Origin: an uncultured Francisella sp.
Lineage (GTDB): Bacteria > Pseudomonadota > Gammaproteobacteria > Burkholderiales > Neisseriaceae
Reading direction: 5' to 3'
NCBI GenBank assembly: GCA_943913655.1
Contig: CALTZA010000006.1
Coordinates: 39,794-103,793 of the forward strand
DNA length: 64,000 bases
In this document: in pieces, positions 28,280-36,472 of the stretch
How the letters are laid out: every line of letters starts with the position of its first letter
How positions within the stretch are numbered: position 1 is the first letter of the stretch
Program-made: the position numbers and the translations under genes
Notes under the pieces: generated by a model
The model's database searches: none
What the model was told of the DNA's origin: nothing
Seen by the model: only the letters and a program-made list of their open reading frames with translations

Positions 28280-29473
28280 TTAATTCAAATACTCAGCGAT
28301 CACATTGACTATTTTTTGGGCGATCAAAGCTTTTTCACGCTGCTTGATGGTAAAGTTACCTTTATCGCCCAAAATATATACACTGCTAATGTCTTCACCT
28401 ACACTTTCGCTTATTTGATTAGCAATCAATAAGGGGATATGCTTTCGTTCTTTTTTTTGTTGCGCATACTCAAGCACATGTTCACTTTCTGCAGCAAAGC
28501 CCACGCAAAAAGGTTCATCATCAAGTGCGGCTACTGAAGCCAATATATCAGGCGTTCTTTCTAATTCTAAAATCAAACCTTCATTATCTTGATCATATCT
28601 TTTTTTGATTTTATGCGATAAAACTTCCTTAGGGCGGAAATCAGAAACTGCTGCCCCAGCAATAAATACATCTTGCTCAGTAACGCGTTGATGTACTGCC
28701 TGATACATCGCTTGCACACTATCAGCATATACCACTTCGTGTAAACCATAGGGGATTGTTTGTGTTATCTGCGCATGAATTAAAGTAACCTGAGCCCCTG
28801 CATTACGACATGCTCTAGCCATGGCAATACCCATTTTGCCGCTAGATAAATTAGTCAAACAGCGCATTGGATCAATCATCTCGCGTGTACCACCAGCGGT
28901 AATCAGTACTTTTTTATCTTTTAATATCTTAGGAGAAAACTGCTCCTCTACCAATTCCATTAATTGCTCTGGTTCAAGCATGCGGCCTTGACCCATTTCA
29001 CCACAAGCCAATTCACCCATCAGTGGATCTGCAATAAGGACTCCTGATTCTCGCAGATATGCGATATTGCGTTGATTAGCGGTCTGCTGCCACATTTGTA
29101 CATTCATAGCTGGGGCAATCAATAAAGGGATGGTACGCGCCAACACCATCTCTAATAGTAGATTATCCGCTACACCGTTGGCTATTTTAGCGATAGTGTT
29201 GGCAGTAGCCGGAGCAATTAATAACAAATCAGCTTTTCTGGTCAATTCAATATGCAGCATGCCATCACCATAAGCAGAAGATAGCGCTTCATCAATCACT
29301 GGTTGACCGGATAATGCCTGAAAAGTTTTTTGACCAACAAATTGGCTAGCACTTTCTGTGGGAATAACATACACTTGGTGCCCGGCTTTCTTTAGTAAGC
29401 GAATCAGATGAGCGCTCTTATAAGCAGCAACGCCTCCACAAACGCCCAAAAGAATGGTTTTTGATCGTACCAT
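28280..29473 (-). CDS. coaBC: Bifunctional phosphopantothenoylcysteine decarboxylase/synthetase
   Basis: 397 residues. The N-terminal CoaC half (1-190) is a flavodoxin-like decarboxylase with GGVAAYKSAHLIRLL, active His in LHIELTRKADL, PAMNVQMW, and the Cys flap ACGEMGQGRM. The C-terminal CoaB half (190-397) carries LITAGGTREMIDPMRCLTNLSSGKMG, the CTP-binding/dimer strand. Performs two consecutive steps of coenzyme A synthesis from 4'-phosphopantothenate. Monocistronic, converging exactly on ydcH. Confidence 0.96.
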   Translation of the reverse strand: MVRSKTILLGVCGGVAAYKSAHLIRLLKKAGHQVYVIPTESASQFVGQKTFQALSGQPVIDEALSSAYGDGMLHIELTRKADLLLIAPATANTIAKIANGVADNLLLEMVLARTIPLLIAPAMNVQMWQQTANQRNIAYLRESGVLIADPLMGELACGEMGQGRMLEPEQLMELVEEQFSPKILKDKKVLITAGGTREMIDPMRCLTNLSSGKMGIAMARACRNAGAQVTLIHAQITQTIPYGLHEVVYADSVQAMYQAVHQRVTEQDVFIAGAAVSDFRPKEVLSHKIKKRYDQDNEGLILELERTPDILASVAALDDEPFCVGFAAESEHVLEYAQQKKERKHIPLLIANQISESVGEDISSVYILGDKGNFTIKQREKALIAQKIVNVIAEYLN

Positions 29474-29540
29474 TTTTATTTTAAGTTGAGTTTTAATTAA
29501 TTACTAAGTTTTCACTATTATAACAAAAGCATACTGAACA

Positions 29541-29569
29541 TTGATGACATGACTAAGCTATGCTATAGT
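29541..29569 (+). promoter_or_regulatory. Candidate promoter of the 4.5S RNA gene
   Basis: TTGATG at 29541-29546, 17-bp spacer, TATAGT at 29564-29569 preceded by TGC (extended -10). A second possible -10, TATAAT at 29580-29585, lies closer to the mature RNA end but has no recognisable -35. Confidence 0.4.
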
Positions 29570-29596
29570 CAGCAGCTAGTATAATTATATATGTAT

Positions 29597-29694
29597 GGCG
29601 GGCCCCCTCGCATTAATCCTTAAGACAGCGGGTCAGGTGTGGAAGCAAGCAGCCCATCTTAAGTGAATAAGTGCCGGGGTCTCGGCTCGCCGCC
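29597..29694 (+). ncRNA. ffs: 4.5S signal recognition particle RNA
   Basis: About 98 nt, bounded by complementary ends GGCGGGCC (29597-29604) and GGCTCGCC (29684-29691), which pair over 8 bp with one G-U. The universally conserved SRP apical region is present: GGTCAGGTGTGGAAGCAAGC followed by AGCC (29631-29654), containing the GGAA-type tetraloop and the asymmetric internal loop bound by Ffh. The 3' arm has GTGCCGGGG. The RNA docks the ribosome-nascent chain via Ffh/FtsY for co-translational insertion. Located between coaBC and tyrS on the opposite strand. Exact ends are estimated from pairing. Confidence 0.93.
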
Positions 29695-29712
29695 TTAGTA
29701 CTGTATATCGAT

Positions 29713-30978
29713 TTATCGCCAAACTAACAAGACATGAGAGCGCTTGCCGCGTTGTAAGATGGCGTATTTGCCATAGCGCTGATCATCCTGGCTTAATAAA
29801 CGCTCATGATCTTTAACTAATGTGCCATTTAATAACACGGCATGTTGCGCTATAAAACGACGTGCTTCATTGTTCGATTTGGCTAATCCACTGATGGTCA
29901 GCGCCTCAATTAAACTCATACCGTTTCTTACCGCAAAATGAGGCAAGCCATCTAAGGCCAAATCAGTAAAATCTTTTTCAGTTAAAGTATCATAACCAGC
30001 AGTAAATAAACTATATGAAATGCGCTTAGCCGCTACCAACGCTTCTTTACCATGAATCAAACAAGTCATTTCTTCTGCCAATATCTGCTGTGCTTGTGGC
30101 TTATGCTCACTGTGTTGATCTTGATGTCTAATCGCCTCAATCTCTTCCAAACTTAAAAAGCTAAACATACGCAAGTAGCGATAAACATTTGTGTCGGGCA
30201 CTTTTAACCAAAATTGATAAAATTGATAAGGCGAGGTTTTTTTCGCATCCAACCAAACTGCCCCACTTTCTGTTTTACCAAATTTACTGCCATCTGCTTT
30301 AACAAGTAATGGTAAGGTTAAAGCATGCACATTAGCTTGATTCAGACGACGAACCAATTCAACTCCCGCTGTAATATTGCCCCATTGGTCAGATCCTCCA
30401 ACCTGCAATATACAGTCATAATGAAAATTTAATTGAACAAAATCATAAGATTGCAGTAAACTATAAGCAAACTCAGTAAAAGATATTCCTTCACCTTCAC
30501 GATGAATACGCTGCTTGACTGATTCTTTATTCATCATTGCGTTTACCGAAAAGTGCTTACCGATATCACGCAAGAAATGTAATGTATCTAAAGGACCAAT
30601 CCATTCAAGATTATTTACCACTTTGGCAGCAGCTTTCCCATCAAAAGCCAGAAAAGAAGCTAGTTGATTACGAATTTTTTCTACCCAAACGGTCAATTGT
30701 TCAGGAGATTGGAGAACGCGCTCATTACTTTTAAAACTAGGATCACCAATCAAACCAGTGGCACCACCAATTAAGGCAATGGGCGCAATACCTGCTAATT
30801 GAAAGCGACGTAACAATAAAATTGGCAATAAGTGGCCAACATGTAAGCTGTCCGCAGTGGGATCAAAACCACAGTAAACGCTTCCCCTATTTTGATCCAG
30901 TAAAACAGAAAGCTCATGTAAATCAGTTGATTGCTGAATAAGATTACGAGCCTTAAGCTCAATTAATAGTTGATTCAT
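29713..30978 (-). CDS. tyrS: Tyrosyl-tRNA synthetase
   Basis: 421 residues, TyrRS of the E. coli-like TyrRZ/TyrS class I type. HIGH-like signature is [12 protein letters not shown] in [22 protein letters not shown]-like signature is KFGKTESGA. Tyrosine-binding [11 protein letters not shown] is present. The C-terminal S4-like RNA-binding domain runs from about 355 ([21 protein letters not shown]). No anomaly. Confidence 0.96.
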   Translation of the reverse strand: MNQLLIELKARNLIQQSTDLHELSVLLDQNRGSVYCGFDPTADSLHVGHLLPILLLRRFQLAGIAPIALIGGATGLIGDPSFKSNERVLQSPEQLTVWVEKIRNQLASFLAFDGKAAAKVVNNLEWIGPLDTLHFLRDIGKHFSVNAMMNKESVKQRIHREGEGISFTEFAYSLLQSYDFVQLNFHYDCILQVGGSDQWGNITAGVELVRRLNQANVHALTLPLLVKADGSKFGKTESGAVWLDAKKTSPYQFYQFWLKVPDTNVYRYLRMFSFLSLEEIEAIRHQDQHSEHKPQAQQILAEEMTCLIHGKEALVAAKRISYSLFTAGYDTLTEKDFTDLALDGLPHFAVRNGMSLIEALTISGLAKSNNEARRFIAQHAVLLNGTLVKDHERLLSQDDQRYGKYAILQRGKRSHVLLVWR

Positions 30979-31124
30979 TGTAAACCAATTAGGACATTTA
31001 ATTTTTAAATTTTAGTAATGGGGCATTTTATCGATTCCCTAAAATAAAGTAAACGCGGGCTAACTGAAGCTAGTATAATGCAAATCTTGCTAAATAATCA
31101 GGACAATCATCGAGGAGGAAATAT

Positions 31125-32543
31125 ATGGTACGGACGCGTTTTGCTCCAAGCCCTACTGGCTATTTACATTTAGGGGGGGTAAGAACAGCTTTGTTTTCCT
31201 GGGCCTATGCAAAGAAAATGGGTGGAAAATGCATTCTACGTATAGAAGATACTGATACCAATCGCTCGAATTTAGCTTCAGTCCAAACTATTTTAGATGG
31301 CTTATCTTGGCTTCATTTAAATTTTGATGAAGGTCCTTTTTATCAAAGTGATAGAATAGCTCGGTATCAAGAAGTGGTTAAGCAGCTACTGCGTGAAGAT
31401 AAGGCCTATTATTGCTATTGCTCTAAAGAGGAGTTAGATGCCATGCGACAAGCTGCTCAGAGTAAAGGGGAGCGGTTTATTTATGATAGGCGCTGGCGCC
31501 CTGAAGTCGACAAAACATTACCTCCTATCCCTCAGGGTATCAAACCGGTTGTGCGCTTTAAAATGCCTATCATAGGAGCAACTTCTTGGAAAGATGAGAT
31601 AAAAGGTAAGATCAGCTTTGATAACCATCAATTGGATGATTTAATCATCGCACGCGCTGACGGTTCCCCAACATACAATTTATGTGTGGTCGTGGATGAT
31701 TACGATATGCAGATCACTCATGTAATCAGAGGAGATGACCATATCAATAATACGCCTAAGCAAATCAACATATTAAAAGCTTTATCTGCCACTCTCCCTA
31801 GCTATGCACATCTACCGATGATTCTTAACGCCAGTGGCCACAAAATGTCTAAAAGAAAAGATGCTGTTAGTGTCATGGAATATGAGCAAGAAGGCATTTT
31901 ACCGCAAGCTTTAATTAACTATCTGGCACGGCTTGGTTGGTCACATGGAGATGATGAAATTTTTAGTATGGATCATTTTTTACACTGGTTTGCCTTAAAA
32001 GACATTAACCCATCGCCCAGCCGTTTTGATATGAATAAATTATTGTGGCTCAATGGAGAATATATTAAAGCCGCTTCGATTGCATCTTTATCAACCCTGG
32101 TTGTTAAAATTTTACATAAAAAAGGAATCAATCAAACGACACACCCTCCTTTAAAAGAAATAGTGTCTCTGCTTAAGGAGCGCTCCAATAATATTAATGA
32201 TCTTGCCAAGGAAACACTATTTTTTTATCAGCGACAGATACCCAATGAGCTGGAAATAAAAAAATATTGGCACGAAGAATCTGCCAATATTTTACGTGAA
32301 TTAACTCAATTATTTGAAAAAATTCCAGAAAAAGATTGGACAAGGCAACATTTACAACAAATGATACAAACATTTTGCGAAGAAAAGTCAATTAAGCTGA
32401 GTCAGCTAGGTATGCCTTTACGTTTACAACTATTAGGAACTACTAAAACGCCAGCCATTGATGCCTTATTAGCTACCCTTGGTCAATCAATTACCTTAAA
32501 ACGTTTAAAACAAGATGGATTATTGTCTCAATCAATCAAATAA
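31125..32543 (+). CDS. gltX: Glutamyl-tRNA synthetase
   Basis: 472 residues, typical bacterial length. Class I motifs: PSPTGYLHLGGVRTALFSW (HIGH-type) at the N-terminus and KMSKRKDAVSV (KMSKS) near residue 240. The C-terminal helical anticodon-binding cage follows. Strong ribosome site GAGGAGG before ATG; a TATAAT at 31074-31079 is a likely -10. One base separates its stop from the ilvA ATG, so the two are co-transcribed. GlnRS is also encoded in the window, so tRNA-Gln is charged directly and this enzyme is expected to be discriminating. Confidence 0.96.
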   Translation: MVRTRFAPSPTGYLHLGGVRTALFSWAYAKKMGGKCILRIEDTDTNRSNLASVQTILDGLSWLHLNFDEGPFYQSDRIARYQEVVKQLLREDKAYYCYCSKEELDAMRQAAQSKGERFIYDRRWRPEVDKTLPPIPQGIKPVVRFKMPIIGATSWKDEIKGKISFDNHQLDDLIIARADGSPTYNLCVVVDDYDMQITHVIRGDDHINNTPKQINILKALSATLPSYAHLPMILNASGHKMSKRKDAVSVMEYEQEGILPQALINYLARLGWSHGDDEIFSMDHFLHWFALKDINPSPSRFDMNKLLWLNGEYIKAASIASLSTLVVKILHKKGINQTTHPPLKEIVSLLKERSNNINDLAKETLFFYQRQIPNELEIKKYWHEESANILRELTQLFEKIPEKDWTRQHLQQMIQTFCEEKSIKLSQLGMPLRLQLLGTTKTPAIDALLATLGQSITLKRLKQDGLLSQSIK

Positions 32544-32544
32544 T

Positions 32545-34071
32545 ATGAGCTATCTAGACTATTTTCAGTCTATAGAAAACGCTAAATCACTATACACGTT
32601 GGTAAAAAAAACACCTTTGCAAGAAGCTTACCTTCTATCTCAGCGCTACGGTAACCGAATACTGATGAAACGAGAGGATGAGCAAACCTTGCATTCATTT
32701 AAATTGCGCGGCGCTTTTCACAAACTCTTACAACTATCAGATACTCAACGCCGGCAAGGAGTCACTGCAGCTAGTGCAGGAAATCACGCCCAAGGCGTGG
32801 CTTTAGCTGCTCAACATTTACATATTGCAGCACAAATTGTCATGCCTATCACTACTCCGCATATTAAAATTCAAGCAGTAGAACGCTTGGGTGCACAGGT
32901 TCATTTACAGGGCAATAGTTTTTCTGAAAGCGAAGATTATGCAAAAAACATTGTCACTAAAGAAGAACGTATTTATATTCCTCCATTTGATGACCCACAG
33001 GTAATTATTGGCCAAGGAACAATTGCTAAGGAGATTATTGATAGTCATCCTCAAAATATAGATGCTGTTTTCGTGCCCATCGGAGGAGGAGGACTGGCTG
33101 CAGGAATTGCCCTGTATATTAAGCATAAACGACCAAATTGCCAGGTGATTGGTGTAGAAACTGTGGACTCTAACGCTATGAAACGCTCTATCGAAGCAGG
33201 ACAAATTATCCGTTTAGATGAGGTGGGTCTATTTGCTGATGGTACAGCAGTTAAAGAAGTTGGTACATTAACTTTTGCGCTCTGCCGAGAATTTTTATAT
33301 GATATTGTCTTGGTTGATACTGATGCCCTATGCGCTGCGATTAGCGATATATTTAATGAAAATCGCAGTATTGTAGAGCCTTCAGGTGCTTTGGCATTAG
33401 CTGGGGCAAAAGCTTATATGCAACAACATCATTGGCATAATAAAACGATAGTCATCATTAATAGCGGCGCTAATATCAATTTTCATCGGCTACGCCATGT
33501 TTCTGAACGTACTGAATTAACAGAGCAAAAAGAAATTTTATTGGCGGTAACTTTGCCAGAAAAAGCTGGAGAATTTTTGCGTTTTGTGCAACTTTTAGGC
33601 AATCGAGCCATTACAGAGTTAAACTATCGCTTTAATGCAACAAAAGAAGCACGCTTATTTGTGGGAGTTGCCACTTCAAGTGAGCTACACTCTCGAGAGC
33701 AGGATAAAGCGAATATTTTTGCTCATCTAGCGCAGGCAAACATCCCAGCACTGGATTTATCGCATAATGAAATGGCCAAGATTCATTTGCGCCACATGGC
33801 AGGTGGTCGAAATTTACCATCTAAAGGCAAGGAACGCATTTTTAGTGCTCAATTCCCAGAATATCCTGGAGCGCTAGCAAGGTTTTTACTTTCTCTTCCT
33901 GAGCATTGGAATATTTCACTCTTTCATTATCGCAACCATGGCTCTGATTTTGGGCGTGTGCTATTGGGGATCACTGTTCCTCCTCGTAGCCAACAGCCTT
34001 TCCCTGAAAACTGCCCCTATCCTCTCAGGGAACACACTGCAGATCCAGCCTGTCATTTGTTTCTATATTAA
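32545..34071 (+). CDS. ilvA: Biosynthetic threonine dehydratase
   Basis: About 508 residues from ATG 32545, one base after the gltX stop. Fold-type II PLP enzyme: the Schiff-base Lys is in HSFKLRGAF, the phosphate-binding loop is GGGGLAAGI. Two ACT-like regulatory domains follow (about 325-508), the arrangement of isoleucine-feedback-inhibited IlvA rather than the shorter catabolic TdcB. Deaminates threonine to 2-oxobutanoate, the first committed step to isoleucine. The stop codon lies inside a 15-bp inverted repeat. Confidence 0.95.
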   Translation: MSYLDYFQSIENAKSLYTLVKKTPLQEAYLLSQRYGNRILMKREDEQTLHSFKLRGAFHKLLQLSDTQRRQGVTAASAGNHAQGVALAAQHLHIAAQIVMPITTPHIKIQAVERLGAQVHLQGNSFSESEDYAKNIVTKEERIYIPPFDDPQVIIGQGTIAKEIIDSHPQNIDAVFVPIGGGGLAAGIALYIKHKRPNCQVIGVETVDSNAMKRSIEAGQIIRLDEVGLFADGTAVKEVGTLTFALCREFLYDIVLVDTDALCAAISDIFNENRSIVEPSGALALAGAKAYMQQHHWHNKTIVIINSGANINFHRLRHVSERTELTEQKEILLAVTLPEKAGEFLRFVQLLGNRAITELNYRFNATKEARLFVGVATSSELHSREQDKANIFAHLAQANIPALDLSHNEMAKIHLRHMAGGRNLPSKGKERIFSAQFPEYPGALARFLLSLPEHWNISLFHYRNHGSDFGRVLLGITVPPRSQQPFPENCPYPLREHTADPACHLFLY

Positions 34072-34107
34072 TATCTCAATAGCTATTAATCTTTGAGATA
34101 TTAATAT
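34065..34107. repeat. Perfect 15-bp inverted repeat at the ilvA stop
   Basis: ATATTAATATCTCAA (34065-34079) and its exact complement TTGAGATATTAATAT (34093-34107), 13-nt loop. The ilvA stop codon TAA (34069-34071) is inside the left arm. There is no T tract afterwards, so it is more likely an mRNA 3'-end stabiliser or a weak terminator than a classical intrinsic terminator. Confidence 0.7.
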
Positions 34108-34195
34108 CGCTGTATATGCCAGGGGTCTTTCCTCTATTTGTCTCTTTTTTACAACAATAGATTATTACCAAGAGAATTTAAAGAACTATTTGTAA

Positions 34196-34521
34196 CAGAA
34201 GCAAGAACAGCAATTAACCAATATTGACCTACATGCAGTGAACCAAGGAATTGATTTGCTCAACAAATACTATCCAGCGTTGGGACAAGTAACCTTCCAA
34301 TCAGTACAGCAAATGCTACCAACCGACCCACTTATAACAGGACAAAGTTTCCAGATCCTAATGCATAAGCAGAAAGCCAAGTAAACAGTGAAACTCAGAC
34401 AAACAAAATCAATCAACAAGATGACACAATGGTACCATTAACAGGGAATCATAGTTGGTTTGGTATTAGCAAATACAATATAATAAGGCTTTTAGTCAAT
34501 CCAGTGATCAAACCTCTATAA
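34196..34521 (+). pseudogene. Decayed gene fragment, copy 1 of a GIDLLNKYYP-type segment
   Basis: No start codon, open from 34196 (after a TAA) to TAA 34382-34384. The frame contains NQGIDLLNKYYPALGQV. A -1/+2 shift then continues into a second open frame 34387-34518 (SETQTNKINQQDDTM...). A diverged second copy of the first part lies at 35.35 kb. I do not recognise the family. The codon-like quality of both frames and the lack of starts indicate a decayed protein gene rather than random open frames. It directly precedes the lysozyme-like pseudogene in the same frame and may be its lost N-terminal part. Confidence 0.5.
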
Positions 34522-35078
34522 GACAAGCTGAACAGAATCAAGACCCTGATAGGCGTTGTGCCGACCACTCTTGCCATTCAGAAACTCGAGGTGCAAGACG
34601 TATCGGGGAAGTGGGGGGATAAAGAAAAGCCCTATTATGATCAAATAGGGAAAAATATATTGGGGGGTATTTAATTAAAGATAGAGCAGAAGCTGCCGAA
34701 ATAATAGTGAAAAAGTATATCAAAGCGCCGGTTACCCAAGATATGTACAATGCCTTGGTGTCCCGAGTATATCAAGGAGGTGAAGGCGCATTTACCTTCC
34801 AAGATAATGGTTCTAAATTTGTCGCTGATTACATCAACTCTGGTAGAAAGCTTAACTTTGATAACCCAGATAAAGATACGCAATTATTTATAGCCGCCTA
34901 TCAACGCTTAGATACCAGTCAACATCGTTACATGAGAGGAGTAGAATAATATAGAAGAATAAAAGAGCTAGATATGATGAATCATGATTACAAAGAGTAC
35001 AGTATAAAAATGTATGTTCCTAGACAACTCTATGGACCTGATAGTAAAAATAGACGATGGACACAAATATTCAAATAG
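34522..35078 (+). pseudogene. Broken phage-type lysozyme-like (GH24) gene
   Basis: Coding signal spread over two frames. Upstream frame ends KPYYDQIGKNILGGI-stop. It joins the next frame (LIKDRAEAAEIIVKKYIKAP) across a run of six G (34662-34667), as if one G had been lost. The downstream frame has VTQDMYNALVSRVYQGGEGAF, which resembles the central T4/lambdoid endolysin segment (V/PLTQNQFDALVSFxxNVGxGAF). It is interrupted by TAA at 34947-34949 and continues in frame as YRRIKELDMM to TAG at 35078, again like the C-terminal RRxxE of the family. Inference: a relic GH24 muramidase, from a prophage or a secreted effector. Intact catalytic Glu near the N-terminus was not located. Moderate confidence in the family. 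Confidence 0.5.
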
Positions 35079-35118
35079 TTAACGATAAAATAGTTTTTAA
35101 ATCGGGGTAGCAAGCAGG

Positions 35119-35232
35119 ATGATGAATCAATCACTATTAAAAGGATTAGTAATTTTACTTTCAATCAATCAAATTCACGGGGGGATTAAGTTAAACAAAC
35201 TTAAATGGCGATTATCAAACAGATTTTATTGA
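35119..35232 (+). CDS. Possible 37-residue secreted peptide or signal-peptide remnant
   Basis: ATG 35119 opens MMNQSLLKGLVILLSINQIH, a plausible signal peptide, followed by 17 Lys/Arg/Asn-rich residues and TGA. A GCAGG just upstream could act as ribosome site. Given the surrounding decay it is more likely the leftover 5' end of a dead secreted-protein gene than a functional peptide. Confidence 0.25.
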   Translation: MMNQSLLKGLVILLSINQIHGGIKLNKLKWRLSNRFY

Positions 35233-35323
35233 AACACCAACCCGCTTTATTTTCATTTGAATAACATATTTTTTTTAGGGTTTTGTCCCTATTTATATTT
35301 TTTATATTTTCAACAGTTGCTAA

Positions 35324-35484
35324 TGCCTTGGCAAAATACCCAAAAATCGAGGAATCGATCTACTCAACAAATACTATCCCGGTTTGAGGTAGATAACCTT
35401 CCCGCCAGTACAGCAATTGTCGCCACCAACCCTATTACGGCAATACATAAAGACGGCCAATCCGTAGGATTGGATCAAAATTAA
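35324..35484 (+). pseudogene. Second, more degraded copy of the GIDLLNKYYP-type segment
   Basis: RGIDLLNKYYPGLR followed by a TAG (35390-35392); similarity to copy 1 (34241-34330) then resumes in another frame (VDNLPASTAIVATNP). At DNA level the two share the 18-base core CTCAACAAATACTATCC plus flanks, and later TAACCTTCC, AGTACAGCAA and CCAACC in the same order. A duplicated gene or tandem paralogues have both decayed. The interval to 35716 holds no other recognisable gene. Confidence 0.5.
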
Positions 35485-35716
35485 ATTAATGCCGTCAAAT
35501 AATCAGATCAAGCAGCGCTAAAACATATGATATGGGCAATCTTAATACTCATGAAAATAAGATATCAGCAAACCAAAAATCTAGATAAATCAGAAGATAA
35601 TAACAAAAAAGTGATACATAAACTGAGAAGACAAGCGAGCTAACTATTCATCAGAAACATCGATAATAAGGTAGATGGAATGGCTAAACAAAATATTAAA
35701 ATAAAAAATACAACAA

Positions 35717-35755
35717 AAAAGAGCCACCTATTTATAATAAACACGAGGCTCTTTT
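35717..35755 (-). terminator. Intrinsic terminator after the small secreted-protein genes
   Basis: On the minus strand AAAAGAGCC, a 21-nt loop, GGCTCTTTT followed by TT: 9-bp perfect stem with a U tract, 29 bp after the stop of the 73-residue gene. The strand-symmetric A/T flanks mean it could also stop plus-strand transcription from the pseudogene region. Confidence 0.75.
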
Positions 35756-35783
35756 GCCTGTTTACTCGAAACAATAAAAGCTT

Positions 35784-36005
35784 TTATATCTTATCAATTG
35801 CCTTGGTAATTTTGCTTTTTGTCACAGGAGGGCAGAAGTAGAAAGTATCACCTAAATTAACTTTCAAGCAGCTTTGATCTAATTGAGTAAAAATAAAATC
35901 TTCTGCCTTATCTTTCGCTTTTTGCTCAACAAGATGCAACATACCGGCATGAGCATAAAAAACCGCGCTAGAGGCTACAAGACTCATAATCAGTATTTTC
36001 TTCAT
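35784..36005 (-). CDS. Small secreted protein with C-x11-CPPVT tail, paralogue 1
   Basis: 73 residues. Signal peptide MKKILIMSLVASSAVFYAHA with an AHA cleavage site, then a 30-residue charged helix-like segment (EQKAKDKAEDFIF) and the motif SCLKVNLGDTFYFCPPVTKSK. Ribosome site GAAGGGAAA. I do not recognise the family. The only two Cys (11 residues between them) are shared with the neighbouring paralogue and probably form a disulphide in the periplasm. Followed by a strong terminator, so the gene looks live. Could be a periplasmic factor, a host-directed microprotein or an immunity/inhibitor protein; nothing in the sequence decides. Confidence 0.75.
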   Translation of the reverse strand: MKKILIMSLVASSAVFYAHAGMLHLVEQKAKDKAEDFIFTQLDQSCLKVNLGDTFYFCPPVTKSKITKAIDKI

Positions 36006-36061
36006 AATTTTCCCTTCTACTAAACTATACTATTGGACATAAAAAGATATAACAACACCAA

Positions 36062-36346
36062 TCAGTCATTGTCAGCGCCATCAATAGCACCATTGACTTT
36101 ACCAGGAGTAACTGGCGGGCAAAAGAAAAAATCCTTAAAGATGTGTATCTTAAGACACTGCTTCTCTATGCTAACTCTTACATTATCCTTAATCTGTTGA
36201 GTCTGCTCGTCCTGAGCTTCTTTCCTTACTTTATCAACATCAACAACATGACGGCCTAAAGATCGTGAGATAACATCATAAACGTTTGCATTGACGCACA
36301 TAGAAGTACTTAGCGTCATTAAACCAAGTAATAACAACTTTCTCAT
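36062..36346 (-). CDS. Small secreted protein with C-x11-CPPVT tail, paralogue 2
   Basis: 94 residues. Signal peptide MRKLLLLGLMTLSTSMCVNA, then an acidic/Gln-rich helix (KVRKEAQDEQTQQIKDNV) and the tail QCLKIHIFKDFFFCPPVTPGK, aligning with paralogue 1 without gaps: Cys, Leu-Lys-hydrophobic, Phe-x-Phe-Cys-Pro-Pro-Val-Thr, then x-x-Lys-hydrophobic-x-x-Ala-Ile-Asp. It lies 56 bp upstream of paralogue 1 on the same strand, so both probably share a transcript. The middle region is about 20 residues longer than in paralogue 1. Family unknown. Confidence 0.75.
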   Translation of the reverse strand: MRKLLLLGLMTLSTSMCVNANVYDVISRSLGRHVVDVDKVRKEAQDEQTQQIKDNVRVSIEKQCLKIHIFKDFFFCPPVTPGKVNGAIDGADND

Positions 36347-36472
36347 ATCTTTTTCTTTCTTGCTCTAATTTTGCGGAGGTTTATACAATCAAGACATAAT
36401 GGCGCAGCCAAATGACAGCCTTAAAGCTTATTATCCTATCTTTCTCTAAGAAAGACAAGCAAAAATTAATAG

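Noticed and set aside
35257..35484. 75-codon open frame read as a new gene
   Set aside because: It crosses the degraded second copy of the GIDLLNKYYP segment in the wrong frame for its first half; better explained as a relic.
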